From: a bacterium
GTDB taxonomy: Bacteria > Actinomycetota > Acidimicrobiia > Spongiisociales > JAHEDJ01
DNA: 38,460 nucleotides
Reading direction: 5' to 3'
Assembly: GCA_024641325.1 (NCBI GenBank)
Contig: JAHEDJ010000022.1
Coordinates: 5,212-43,671 of the forward strand
Shown: in pieces, positions 15,815 to 24,712 of the stretch
Layout: each line of letters opens with the position of its first letter
How positions within the stretch are numbered: the stretch's first letter is position 1
Notes under the pieces: generated by a model
Told to the model about the DNA's origin: nothing
Seen by the model: the letters and a program-made list of their open reading frames with translations, nothing else
The model's database searches: none
Position numbers and translations under genes: made by a program

Positions 15815-17947
15815 ATGGATCGTATAGCTCGAATAATCGTTCAACATTCCAAACGCATCCTGGCGGGCACGGGTCTGGTCACCGTGCTGGCCCTCTTGAT
15901 GTTGTTTCGGATGGACTTCAACGCCGATGTCTCCTCGTTCATCCTCGAGGGCAGCGAGGTCGGCCGAGAGTTCGGCGAACTCCAGAGCAAGTACGCCACC
16001 TCGGATCCCATCAACGTGGTGGTTTCGCTCCCGGAAGGTCGGTCGTTCGGAGACAAGCAGTCGTTGCTGTCGTTGCTCACGATACGGGACGAGCTCTCCC
16101 GGGTTTCCGGCGTCACGTCGGTCGCATCGCTCATTCCGGACGTCAACCCCCTCACGGGCACGCCCGTTACTGCTGCGATGATCGAACTCATACCGGATGC
16201 CCAACTGTCTGGCGTCCTCGGTGCTAACCCGCTGACCGACCTCCTCTTGAGTGAGGATGGCCGGCATTCGATGCTGATGGTTGTGCCTGCCGATGATGGC
16301 ATGGACGTTGCGCAGGAATTGTCCGATTATCAACCGCCGGCCGATATCGACCTCGTGTTGTCCGGCAATCCGGTTGTCTTCGCCAAAGTGCTCGACATCC
16401 TGTCGTGGTTTCTGCTGATCATTCCGCCGGTCATCGTGATGCTCCTGATCGGTACGTTCTATGCAACGATCGGCGACCGGCGTTTGAGCATCCTGGCGCT
16501 GATCCCGGCGCTGCTCGGCGCGATCTGGACCTTCGGTTTCATCTTCGCCCTCGGACGTGAGATAGACGTTGTCACCGTGATCGTCCCGATATTCGTAATC
16601 GTGATGGGCTCGGCCGACGGCCTCCATTTCGTGACCCATTATCAGGAGATCGCAGAACGAACCGTGGATGCGGTGGAACGAGTCCGGTCGACGTTGCGGC
16701 ACGTCGGGATCCCGATGATCCTGACCACGATCTCTACTGCGGCCGGGTTCCTCTCCCTGACGTTCACCGACGTTCGGCCTATTCGGCAGATGGGCGCATT
16801 CGCCGCGACCGGTATTGTCTTCGCCGGCATTATCTCGTTCTTCTCGCTACCAGCGTTGCTGAGCCGGATCACTGTGGAAGCAAAGCATCACACTGCGCTC
16901 CTGGGTCCCCGGGTGACCGCAGGACTGAAGCGGCTCGTGTTGACCAGAGTTCCGGCCATCGTGCTGACCGTTGGCCTTCTGGCTTTCGTTGCGTTCACCA
17001 TCCCCCAGCTCACCGTGAACTCGGACCAACTGTTCTTCTTCAAGAGCAACGACCCCGTTCGCGAGGCGTTCAACAGGACGGAAGAGCTCTTCGGTGGAGC
17101 GACTCCTCTGACCGGCGAGTTCGTCTTCGACCCTGCTGAGGGCGTTAGCGGGTTGGCGGCTGTTGCGGCATTGTCACAGGAGATGGAGGCTTTGCCGGGG
17201 GTCCGAAAGGTGTTCTCGGTTGCCGACATTGCCGCCGCGTTGTCACCCGAACAGGTGCAAGCGGCCCTCAGCGGTGATCTCGAGCTACCTGTAGGCAACC
17301 TGGTATCGGACGACGGCTTGCGGTTCACCCTGCTGCCGTCCGACTTCACCAACGAGGACCTTCAGGGCTGGCTCGACTTCGTCGACGAGAACGATGAAGT
17401 TCGTGTGCTGACGGGTATGCCGATCATCTGGGACGAGATCGCCCGAATGGTGTTGCGTGCCCAGGTCGTATCGCTGGCCGTCGCGTTTGCTCTCGTGTTC
17501 ATCATGCTGATGGCCGCCTACCGCCGATTCAGGGAGACGATTGTCTCGCTGGTACCCGTTGCGTTGACGATCGCCACGTTGCTCGGGTTCATCGCAGTCT
17601 CGGGGATCCAGCTCAATCTCTTGACGGCCATCATCTCCAGCATCGTGTTGGGAGTCGGAATCGACTATTCGATTCACTTCATAGCCGCGATTGACAACGC
17701 CCGCGGCGAGGGCGCTGGGTATGTGCTCCGCGCCATCGATCGGGCCGGCCGGCCGATCGTCGCCAACGCACTCGGCATTGCCATCGCGTTGAGCGCCCTC
17801 TGGTTGTCGCCGCTTGCGATTCATCCGCAGGTATCGATGATGATGTGGGTGTCGATGATCACCGCGGCTCTGGCGGCGTTGACGGTCATACCGGCGATGC
17901 TGCCGCGCGACGGTGTCCGCCCGGTCGAGCCGCCCGAGGTGGGCTAG
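15815..17947 (+). CDS. MMPL/RND-family transporter
   Basis: 710 residues from ATG 15815. A TTG 18 nt upstream lies in a repeat and was not preferred. Two homologous halves are seen, each with one leading helix, a large outer loop and a bundle of about five helices. The first bundle begins near ILSWFLLIIPPVIVMLLIG and includes IFVIVMGSADGLHFVTHYQE. The second includes IISSIVLGVGIDYSIHFIAAI, where the acidic residue in the fourth-helix GxGIDY motif is the expected proton-relay site. It resembles MMPL/hopanoid-type RND lipid exporters of about 700-900 residues. It follows the ABC exporter operon by 61 nt and may be co-transcribed. Substrate unknown; a lipid or apolar molecule is likely. Confidence 0.88.
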   Translation: MDRIARIIVQHSKRILAGTGLVTVLALLMLFRMDFNADVSSFILEGSEVGREFGELQSKYATSDPINVVVSLPEGRSFGDKQSLLSLLTIRDELSRVSGVTSVASLIPDVNPLTGTPVTAAMIELIPDAQLSGVLGANPLTDLLLSEDGRHSMLMVVPADDGMDVAQELSDYQPPADIDLVLSGNPVVFAKVLDILSWFLLIIPPVIVMLLIGTFYATIGDRRLSILALIPALLGAIWTFGFIFALGREIDVVTVIVPIFVIVMGSADGLHFVTHYQEIAERTVDAVERVRSTLRHVGIPMILTTISTAAGFLSLTFTDVRPIRQMGAFAATGIVFAGIISFFSLPALLSRITVEAKHHTALLGPRVTAGLKRLVLTRVPAIVLTVGLLAFVAFTIPQLTVNSDQLFFFKSNDPVREAFNRTEELFGGATPLTGEFVFDPAEGVSGLAAVAALSQEMEALPGVRKVFSVADIAAALSPEQVQAALSGDLELPVGNLVSDDGLRFTLLPSDFTNEDLQGWLDFVDENDEVRVLTGMPIIWDEIARMVLRAQVVSLAVAFALVFIMLMAAYRRFRETIVSLVPVALTIATLLGFIAVSGIQLNLLTAIISSIVLGVGIDYSIHFIAAIDNARGEGAGYVLRAIDRAGRPIVANALGIAIALSALWLSPLAIHPQVSMMMWVSMITAALAALTVIPAMLPRDGVRPVEPPEVG

Positions 17948-18318
17948 CTATCGAGATCGAGAATTCGCCGTATTCGACGGCGGAGATGCTCGGGAGCAAA
18001 CGGCTTGGCGACAAAATCCGATGCATCCGTCAGGTTCGTCCTGCCGCGAATGTCATCGGAATCATGCGCCGACATCATCATCACCGGGACATCGGCCGTC
18101 TGCTCGTTGTCACGTAGTCTGGCGAGGACTTCCCAACCATCAATGTCGGGAAGAGCGATATCCAGGATGATCAGATCCGGGGTGTGCTCAAAGCTGGATG
18201 CGAGGCCCGATTCACCGTCCAGTTTGGTGACCACCTCATAGCCTTCCCGCCCGAGCGCGACCTGAAGAAGCCGCAGTGTGGCCTCAGCGTCGTCGATGAC
18301 CAGTATGCGTTTTGCCAC
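17944..18318 (-). CDS. Stand-alone response-regulator receiver protein (CheY-like)
   Basis: 124 residues from a GTG preceded by GAGAGAGA. The protein is one receiver domain with acid pair Asp9/Asp10, phospho-acceptor Asp53 (DLIILDIALPDIDGW), Ser83 in MMMSAHD and Lys105 in FVAKPF. No output domain is present. It probably relays phosphate from a histidine kinase elsewhere or acts by protein contact. Its stop codon shares the palindrome CTAG (17944-17947) with the stop of the convergent MMPL gene, an extremely tight convergent junction. Confidence 0.92.
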   Translation of the reverse strand: MAKRILVIDDAEATLRLLQVALGREGYEVVTKLDGESGLASSFEHTPDLIILDIALPDIDGWEVLARLRDNEQTADVPVMMMSAHDSDDIRGRTNLTDASDFVAKPFAPEHLRRRIRRILDLDS

Positions 18319-18467
18319 TCTCTCTCACCAGTGTTGCGTAAGGCGGATTCTGGCACGAGAGTCGATCGATGTCGCATACCGGAACCGGCCGGGCGAACGG
18401 GAAGGCCGGAATCGTCGGGTGGGTGACGGAAACGGTTTTGTCTGCCACCGGCTAGGGTCGTCGATCT

Positions 18468-18998
18468 ATGCATGCCTCCGTCTACATAGCCACCAGCCTC
18501 GACGGCTTCATTGCCGGGGAAGACGGAGATCTCGAGTGGCTGACCGGTGCGGACCCTGGTGATTCCGACTACGGCTTCGCCGAGTTTGTCGCTTCAGTCG
18601 ATGCTCTGGTCATGGGCAGGAACACATTCGATTTTGTAATGGCCACAGGGGAATGGGTCTACGGAGATAAGCCGATATTCGTGCTCAGCCATCGCCCCCT
18701 CGACCTTCCGAACGGGTTTCCCGGTCGAGCGGAATCCATGGAGTTGTCACCCCACGCTGTGGCCGCCGAGTGCGACCGGCGAGGTCTCGACCATGTGTAC
18801 GTGGACGGCGGTGAGACGATTCAGAGCTTTCTGCGCGCCGGACTCGTCCGGCGAATCATCATCACCCGACTCCCCGTTCTCATCGGCTCGGGTATCCCGT
18901 TGTTCGGGCCCCTTCGCGCCGACATCGATCTCGCCTTGGTCAGATCAACGCCGTATGAGAACGGATGGATTCAAGACGAGTATGAGGTGGTGTCATAG
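18468..18998 (+). CDS. Dihydrofolate reductase-like / RibD C-terminal domain protein
   Basis: 176 residues. The N terminus MHASVYIATSLDGFIAGEDGDLEWL is typical of the RibD-C/DHFR-like superfamily, followed by VDALVMGRNTFDFVM and KPIFVLSHRPL. The NADPH-binding HVYVDGGETIQSFLRAGLVRRIIITRLPVLIGSGIPLFG comes next. Related proteins (YyaP/YwjB group) are NADPH-dependent reductases with unknown substrates; classical folate reduction cannot be claimed. It overlaps by 6 nt the end of the convergent small membrane gene. Confidence 0.88.
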   Translation: MHASVYIATSLDGFIAGEDGDLEWLTGADPGDSDYGFAEFVASVDALVMGRNTFDFVMATGEWVYGDKPIFVLSHRPLDLPNGFPGRAESMELSPHAVAAECDRRGLDHVYVDGGETIQSFLRAGLVRRIIITRLPVLIGSGIPLFGPLRADIDLALVRSTPYENGWIQDEYEVVS

Positions 18999-19256
18999 AT
19001 CGGGAGGCGGAGGGTCGTTCGCTTGTGGCTTTGTGAAGCTGCGTCTGGCGAATACGACGAGGCTGCCTCCGACGGCGAGCGCGCCGACTCCTATGAAGAC
19101 GATCGGAAGGCCCCAGAAGAGCATGGACCTATCCGGTTCTCCGGCCTGCCGGATGGCTATATCCCATATGTACCACTTCACAGCGGCGACCCCGACTATC
19201 AGCGAGATTGCCGCGGCAGAGGCGGCGAGTATTGCCGGCCATCGGGTTCTTAGCAA
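18993..19256 (-). CDS. Small two-helix membrane protein, function unknown
   Basis: 87 residues from a TTG at 19256, chosen because GGTGGAGG lies 6 nt upstream. The open frame continues further upstream, but that region is Arg-rich and not protein-like. Two membrane helices at about residues 8-26 (ILAASAAAISLIVGVAAVKWY) and 46-66 (WGLPIVFIGVGALAVGGSLVVFA) flank a short polar loop, and the tail ends PPPPDL. No family recognised. Its 3' end overlaps the reductase gene by 6 nt. Confidence 0.62.
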   Translation of the reverse strand: MLRTRWPAILAASAAAISLIVGVAAVKWYIWDIAIRQAGEPDRSMLFWGLPIVFIGVGALAVGGSLVVFARRSFTKPQANDPPPPDL

Positions 19257-19299
19257 TGGGTACCTCCACCGGTCACCCGGGGAATCTACCCGACGGGGT

Positions 19300-19521
19300 C
19301 TACGCAGCCGCCGGTTGGATCGATGTGACGTAGTTGAGAGTGATTGATTCGGTTCCGGCCGCGTTGCGAAGAAGAATCGCCCGCTCACCGTAGGGGGAGG
19401 CCATACCGAGGTACTCCCCGATAACGACTCGGAATCGGGTGGTGGCCTGGTAGGTGGCCCCTCGTTGAAGTTGATTGAACTGCCAGGGTGCGCTCGCGCG
19501 CGAGGTGGTTGGTGCCATCAT
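19300..19521 (-). CDS. Small soluble protein downstream of the RNA helicase, function unknown
   Basis: 73 residues from ATG 19521, preceded by AAAGGAG with a 5-nt spacer, which decides it over an ATG 15 nt upstream. The sequence starts MAPTTSRASAPWQFNQLQRG and continues with alternating beta-type residues (YQATTRFRVVIGEYLGMAS, GERAILLRNAAGTESITLNYVTSIQ), suggesting a small beta-barrel. It is 64 nt downstream of the DEAD-box/RRM helicase on the same strand and is probably co-transcribed, so a role in RNA binding or the same stress response is possible but not shown. Confidence 0.65.
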   Translation of the reverse strand: MMAPTTSRASAPWQFNQLQRGATYQATTRFRVVIGEYLGMASPYGERAILLRNAAGTESITLNYVTSIQPAAA

Positions 19522-19585
19522 TGGCACTCCTTTCATTGTGGGCCGTACGGGCCCGACGTGCTGAGGTGGTGGTTGAGTTTGCTGG

Positions 19586-21145
19586 TCAGTCGCGGTAGGG
19601 CTTGGGGTGGGCGAGCCGAACGGTGAGATCCCTACCGCCCAACATCGAGCCGTTCAGTGCTTCAACGGCATCGTTGGCGGCGCGTTGTGGCATATCTACG
19701 AACGCGAAGCCCTTCGATCGGCCTGTCCGACGATTCAGGATGACGGTTGTCTTTTCGACCTTGCCGAACCGGCCGAATAGGGCCTGAACATCTTCTCCGG
19801 TGGCTCCCCACGGTAGGTTGCCGACGTAAACGCTCTGCTCGCCGGTCGTCTGGCGGTGCGGTTGCGTCCGATCGCGTGTTTCTGACTGCCTGCGAGGGCT
19901 TGGCTCAGGGCGCTTCTCTGCGCGGGTGTCAGCGCGTCTCTCTTGGCGGGCCTCCGCCCGCTTGGGAGCAGCCTTGTGCTGTCGCTGTTTGGTGGCAGGG
20001 ACGGGAATCCGGTGTCCATCGTGGTGTAGCGCATCGATTCGAGGTGCTTCGATCGGCACATGCAGATCGAGTTCCTTCTGCATTTTGCGGACGGCTCGCT
20101 GCTGCTCGCCGGTGACCAGGCTGACGATTGTTCCGGTGGCTCCGGCCCTCGCCGTCCGTCCCGACCGGTGGAGGTAATCCTTGTGGTCGGCCGGGGGATC
20201 AAAGTGAATCACGGAGGCGACTGCCTCTATGTGGATGCCCCGAGCAGCTACATCGGTAGCGATTAGTGCCTGGGCGCGGCCCGACGAGAAAGCTTGGAGT
20301 GCTCTGGATCGCTGAGCCTGGGATCGACCCCCGTGCATGGCTACTGCCCGGACGCCCACCCGGTCGAGTTGCTTGGCGAGTCGATCGGCGCCGTGGCGGG
20401 TGCGGGTGAACACAATAGAGCGGCCCGCCGCCCGGACCAGATCGGCAGTGTGTTGAACGCGGTCGTGGTGCTGCACGAGCCAGAAGTGGTGTCGTGCATC
20501 GATGGTCTCCGGCTCCACAGTCCCTGCCTCGTGGCGCACGGGATCGTGCTGGTAATCACGGCTGAGCACGGCGATATCACCGTCGAGCGTTGCCGAAAAG
20601 AGAAGCGTCTGACGTTCCCGCGCAGTGTGATCGAGGATGCGCCTCACCGCGGGCATGAATCCCATGTCCGCCATGCGGTCGGCCTCGTCGACGACAACGA
20701 TGTCCACCTGGCCAAGGTTCACCGAACCCTGCTCCATCAGATCTTCGAGTCGCCCGGGGGTTGCTACCAGAACATCGACACCCTTCCTGAGGGCACTCTT
20801 CTGGGGGCCGTAGCTCACACCGCCGTACACGGCCGACACGTAGCGATCGGCCGCCCTGGCGAGCGGGGCCAGTTCTTCTTTGATTTGTTCGGCGAGCTCG
20901 CGAGTGGGGGCCAGGATCAATGCTCTGGGGCGCTGAGACTTGGCTATCTCGACCCTGGCGAGCAGGGGAAGTCCGAAGGCGAGGGTCTTACCGGATCCGG
21001 TCGGTGCCTTGCCGGACACGTCGCGGCCGGCTAGTGCATCGGGGATCGTGGCTTCTTGAACGGGAAAGGGTTCGACGATGTTTCGTTTGGAGAGAGCATC
21101 GACGAGCGAATCGGGCAGCCCGAGATGGGCGAACGTAATAGACAT
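19586..21145 (-). CDS. DEAD-box RNA helicase with C-terminal RRM domain
   Basis: 519 residues. Helicase core: Q-motif region EPFPVQ, motif I APTGSGKT (47-54), PTRELAEQ, DEAD (153-156), SAT in LLFSATLD, and HRSGRTARAG. A basic linker (about 375-435, many Lys, Arg and Gln) leads to an RRM: RNP2 VYVGNL, RNP1 KGFAFVDM, with a glycine-poor end KPYRD. Bacterial DEAD proteins usually end in basic tails or a DbpA-type RNA-binding domain; a canonical eukaryote-style RRM of about 80 residues is unusual. It probably remodels structured RNA, for instance at low temperature or on ribosome precursors. AGGAG precedes the ATG by 5 nt, just downstream of a small hairpin. Confidence 0.93.
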   Translation of the reverse strand: MSITFAHLGLPDSLVDALSKRNIVEPFPVQEATIPDALAGRDVSGKAPTGSGKTLAFGLPLLARVEIAKSQRPRALILAPTRELAEQIKEELAPLARAADRYVSAVYGGVSYGPQKSALRKGVDVLVATPGRLEDLMEQGSVNLGQVDIVVVDEADRMADMGFMPAVRRILDHTARERQTLLFSATLDGDIAVLSRDYQHDPVRHEAGTVEPETIDARHHFWLVQHHDRVQHTADLVRAAGRSIVFTRTRHGADRLAKQLDRVGVRAVAMHGGRSQAQRSRALQAFSSGRAQALIATDVAARGIHIEAVASVIHFDPPADHKDYLHRSGRTARAGATGTIVSLVTGEQQRAVRKMQKELDLHVPIEAPRIDALHHDGHRIPVPATKQRQHKAAPKRAEARQERRADTRAEKRPEPSPRRQSETRDRTQPHRQTTGEQSVYVGNLPWGATGEDVQALFGRFGKVEKTTVILNRRTGRSKGFAFVDMPQRAANDAVEALNGSMLGGRDLTVRLAHPKPYRD

Positions 21146-21156
21146 TGTGACTCCTG

Positions 21157-21171
21157 GTCCCCGGTGGGGAC
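21157..21171 (-). promoter_or_regulatory. Hairpin abutting the helicase ribosome-binding site
   Basis: GTCCCC and GGGGAC pair perfectly around a 3-nt loop, and on the minus strand the stem ends 2 nt before the AGGAG of the helicase gene. The stem does not cover the site itself but could modulate access. The rest of the 21146-21435 divergent gap (290 nt) holds nothing else I recognise. Confidence 0.35.
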
Positions 21172-21435
21172 GTAGTTGGACTTGTCGGTCTCGCTCTCGA
21201 TCACGCTGCGTCTATCGCTTGACGAGATCGAGAATCGGCCGAAGAGGCGGTCCAACCGGGTGAGAAACTGAGCCGTTGAGCCACCGGGGAAGCGACAGTG
21301 CGCTGGCCTCCACCCGGTGCGGCCTCCGGAACAGTAGCAGGTATTCCGAACTTGGAAACCAACCCTGAGTGATATCGCTGCTGCAATGGGCGCGAAGCTC
21401 CCCATCGCGCATAGTCCGCGGCTTAGGATGCCGGT

Positions 21436-23124
21436 GTGGCAACCCATGACGGAGGCTCGAAGGCAGCCGGCGGACGCCGACTGAGAGACATGAGCTCTGC
21501 CGCAGTCGTCCCGGTCACCATCGGAGTAGTCGTCCTTCTGAGTCTGGTGCCGCTCATCCCGCCACGAGCCCTCGCGGTTGATGCCGACCCGGTCGAGTAC
21601 TCAGCAGAGCGGGCGATAGAGCACGTTCGGCTCGTGGCACAAGAGCCCCATCCGATGGGCAGCGATGCCATCGCCCGGGTGCGCCGCAATATCGTCGGGA
21701 CGCTGGCTGCCATGGAGTTGGGCTCCGAGCTGCAATCCGTTATGGCTCTCGACTACTTCGGAGAACCGGGCCGAACAGTGGATGTGATCAACGTGATGTC
21801 GCGTATTCCGGGAACGGACTCAACCGGTGCCGTCTTGCTCATGGCCCACTACGACACGGTGCCGGCGACGCCGGGAGGGAACGACAACTCAGCGGCGGTG
21901 GCAACGCTGCTCGAGGCCGCCCGGGCGCTACTGGCCGGGGAACCTCTCCGCAATGATGTCATCCTGCTGTTTACCGACGGAGAGGAGCCTGCCCCTCGGT
22001 TCGGGTCCGTCGCCTTCGTCTCCGATCACCCGTGGATGGACGACGTCGGCCTGACCCTCAACTTCGAGGCCATCGGCCGGTCGGGGCCGTCGGTGATGAT
22101 CGAGATGAGCGGTCCTGATCGATCAATGATCGAACACTACGCCGCCGCGGTCCAACACCCTGCAGCCTTTTCCCTGACCAACGCAGTGAGCCGGCTCATC
22201 GGCGGGTCCAACACCGATTTCGGTCAGTTCCGCGATGCAGGTATCGCCGGTTTCGACTTTGCCTACCTGCACGGCTCCCCGATCTACCACACGAGCAACG
22301 ACGATGCTGAAAGCGTGAGCTTGCGAAGTCTGCAACACCATGGTTCGAACGCGTTGTCTCTGGCGCGGCATTTCGGCTCGATGGATCTGGCCCGGCCGAC
22401 GGATGATGCCGAGTCGGTCTTCTTCACCGTTGGCGGGTCATGGGTAGTCCGGTTTCCGGCATCCTGGGCGCTGCCGTTCGCGATCTTGATCGCGCTGGCG
22501 TTCTGGGCAGTGGTTGTGGCCGGTCGCCGGAAGGTCCGGCGGTTGCTGTCCGGAGCGGGGATAGTGCTATCGGCGGTCCTAGCCGGGACGGTCCTTTCCA
22601 GCATGGTCTGGTGGTTGCTAACCAGGGCGCGGCGCACGCCCGGCATGTGGGAGAGCTACCTATACCTTGCGGTTTTGTTGGCTGTCGGGGCGTTCATTCT
22701 CATCTTCTTGATGCGACGGTTGAGCCGGCGATCCGGGCGTGCCGACCTGGCCGGAGGTGCCGTCCTGATCTGGATTGGTCTGGCGGTTCTCACCGGTGCG
22801 ACGCTGCCGGGCGCCGGCTACCTGTTCGCATTGCCTGCGCTGGCCGGCGTGGTTGCACTCGGGATGCCGGCCGCCGGCGAAGGTTGGCAGTTCAGCTTGC
22901 TCCGGACTTTGACCGTTGCGGTTCCGACACTCGTCGTGATGGTTCCCGCCATGGACTTCTTCTTCCAGTTCGCACAACCGAGACCCGGGAATCTGGATTC
23001 CGAGGTGGTCTCCCTGATATCGATCACTCTCTTCTTCGGGCTCATCGTTGTCGCGTTGTTCAGACCACTGTGGGCTTCTTCAGACGCTTCGGGCGCCTTT
23101 GGCCTTCGATCCCCCGTCAACTAG
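21436..23124 (+). CDS. Membrane M28-family zinc peptidase
   Basis: 562 residues from a GTG. One N-terminal helix (about 23-42) leads to an extracytoplasmic M28 domain with a full set of ligands: His138 (AHYDTV), Asp150 (GGNDNS), Glu183/Glu184 (DGEE), Glu211 (NFEAIGRSG) and His285 (SPIYHTSNDD). The C-terminal 230 residues hold about seven membrane helices. This layout matches the bacterial relatives of ER metallopeptidase 1 (Fxna-type), which are aminopeptidase-like; the substrate is unknown. It is divergent from the helicase and convergent with the acyl-CoA ligase. Confidence 0.9.
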   Translation: MATHDGGSKAAGGRRLRDMSSAAVVPVTIGVVVLLSLVPLIPPRALAVDADPVEYSAERAIEHVRLVAQEPHPMGSDAIARVRRNIVGTLAAMELGSELQSVMALDYFGEPGRTVDVINVMSRIPGTDSTGAVLLMAHYDTVPATPGGNDNSAAVATLLEAARALLAGEPLRNDVILLFTDGEEPAPRFGSVAFVSDHPWMDDVGLTLNFEAIGRSGPSVMIEMSGPDRSMIEHYAAAVQHPAAFSLTNAVSRLIGGSNTDFGQFRDAGIAGFDFAYLHGSPIYHTSNDDAESVSLRSLQHHGSNALSLARHFGSMDLARPTDDAESVFFTVGGSWVVRFPASWALPFAILIALAFWAVVVAGRRKVRRLLSGAGIVLSAVLAGTVLSSMVWWLLTRARRTPGMWESYLYLAVLLAVGAFILIFLMRRLSRRSGRADLAGGAVLIWIGLAVLTGATLPGAGYLFALPALAGVVALGMPAAGEGWQFSLLRTLTVAVPTLVVMVPAMDFFFQFAQPRPGNLDSEVVSLISITLFFGLIVVALFRPLWASSDASGAFGLRSPVN

Positions 23125-23126
23125 TG

Positions 23127-23138
23127 ATTCGTACGAAT
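23127..23138. other. 12-bp perfect palindrome ATTCGTACGAAT
   Basis: Directly after the stop of the M28 peptidase, in the 95-nt convergent gap before the acyl-CoA ligase stop. It could be a protein-binding site or a bidirectional transcription-end element; it is too short and loop-free for a stable hairpin. Confidence 0.35.
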
Positions 23139-23219
23139 TTGAACGACGCCACGGTTCCGGCATGAGTTCTAGACCGAGAAGTCACTCCCTCCCACCAACC
23201 GCCACGGGGGCGCAGAGCG

Positions 23220-24710
23220 TCAGCCCAGTTCTTCTCGCAGCTGCCGTTTCAGGATCTTGCCGGCGGCGTTCCTGGGCAGCTCGTTCACTGCCACCGCTCG
23301 TTTCGGGATCTTGTAGCGGGCGAGTTTGTCGTCGCAGAAGTGGATGATGTCGGCGGGATCGAACGTCTCCGGATTGCGCGGCACGATCACGGCGAGTCCG
23401 GACTCACCCCATCGCTCGTCGGGCACTCCGATCACCGCAACATCGAGTACGTTCTCGTGACGGAACAACAACTGCTCGATCTCGGCCGGGTAGACGTTCT
23501 CGCCGCCTGAGATGAACATGTCCTTCCATCGATCCACGATGTAGACGTACCCGTCCTCATCGATGCGGGCGGCGTCGCCGGTGTGCAGCCAGCCGTCGGT
23601 GAACGATTCGGCGTTTGCGTCCGGACGCTCCCAATAGCCGGGTGTGACGTTGGGTCCTTTGGCCCACAATTCGCCGATGGCTCCAACGGGGAGATCGTTG
23701 CCTTCCTCGTCGACGATGCGAATCGAGGTGTGGAGGACGGGTTTTCCGACCGAGCCGGCCTTGGCCAGAGCGTGCTCCTCGTCTGTCAGGAACAAAGTCG
23801 GACTGGTCTCCGTCAGCCCCATTCCCTGTCTGATGAATATGCCGCGCGCCGCGTAGCGCTCCAGCAAGGTCACGGGCATGGCCGATCCACCGCACGCCCA
23901 CGACTGGACTTTCGAGAGGTCGGCCGACTCCCAGCCGTCGTACTCAGCTAGGAACTGATACACCGCCGGGACCCCGAAGAAGTGGGTGATCTCACCGGAC
24001 CCCAACCAGTGGAGCAACCTCTCCGGGTCGAACTCTCTGAGGTTGACGGACGATCCACCGAGCCGCAGACAAGGCGTTGTGTAAAGGTTCAATCCTCCGG
24101 TGTGGAAGGTCGGCAACACGTTCAGGTTGCGGGACTTGTATGTGAGTCCGACCGCATCGCCGATGTTGATCGCGTTGTAGAAGAACATCCGGTGAGTGAT
24201 GAGTGCACCCTTGGGATGCCCGGTCGTGCCGGACGTGTACATGATGGCCAGCGGGTCATCGTGGGTGGCCGTGACCGGGGGAGCAGCATCCGGGTCCGCC
24301 CCGGCGAGGGCGGCTTCGTAGGCGTCGCCCAAGCTCAGGTAGGAGGGGGCGACGAGTTGATCGACCGCCTGTCGGAACTGCCCTTCGTAGATCAGTACGG
24401 TCGGACGGCTGTCCCCGACGATGAACTGCAGTTCGGGTACCGCCAGTCGCCAGTTGAGGGGGACGATGATCGCCTTCAGGTGCGCACAGGCGAACAGCAC
24501 TTCGAAGATGTCGATCGTGTTCTCCGAGAGAAAAGCCACCCGGTCGCCCTCGCCGACGCCCTTTTTGGCCAGCCATGCGGCCATCCGGCGCACCCGATCG
24601 TCGAGTTGGGCGTAGGTGTGGGTCTTGCCCGAGTAGTCGTCTATCAAGGCCACGGAATCCGGGCGGATATCCGCATGAAAACCGATCCAATCGTATGCCG
24701 GTACTGCCAT
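23220..24710 (-). CDS. Acyl-CoA synthetase (AMP-forming), second ligase of the cluster
   Basis: About 496 residues from ATG 24710, which lies 2 nt after the stop of the upstream KAS III-like gene; a start 30 nt further up would overlap it. The protein activates a carboxylic acid to the acyl-adenylate and then to acyl-CoA. It shows the P-loop MYTSGTTGHPKGALITH, GLTETSP, LHTGDAARIDEDGYVYIVDRWKDMFISGGENVYPAEIE and the C-terminal catalytic Lys in NAAGKILKRQLREELG. It belongs to the fatty-acid/aromatic acyl-CoA ligase family, and the substrate cannot be read from sequence. It is the last gene of the minus-strand run. Confidence 0.93.
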   Translation of the reverse strand: MAVPAYDWIGFHADIRPDSVALIDDYSGKTHTYAQLDDRVRRMAAWLAKKGVGEGDRVAFLSENTIDIFEVLFACAHLKAIIVPLNWRLAVPELQFIVGDSRPTVLIYEGQFRQAVDQLVAPSYLSLGDAYEAALAGADPDAAPPVTATHDDPLAIMYTSGTTGHPKGALITHRMFFYNAINIGDAVGLTYKSRNLNVLPTFHTGGLNLYTTPCLRLGGSSVNLREFDPERLLHWLGSGEITHFFGVPAVYQFLAEYDGWESADLSKVQSWACGGSAMPVTLLERYAARGIFIRQGMGLTETSPTLFLTDEEHALAKAGSVGKPVLHTSIRIVDEEGNDLPVGAIGELWAKGPNVTPGYWERPDANAESFTDGWLHTGDAARIDEDGYVYIVDRWKDMFISGGENVYPAEIEQLLFRHENVLDVAVIGVPDERWGESGLAVIVPRNPETFDPADIIHFCDDKLARYKIPKRAVAVNELPRNAAGKILKRQLREELG

Positions 24711-24712
24711 CG

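Noticed and set aside
21146-21435. Riboswitch or structured cold-shock leader in the 290-nt helicase/M28 gap
   Set aside because: Apart from one 6-bp hairpin next to the helicase ribosome site I see no conserved riboswitch core or cold-box.
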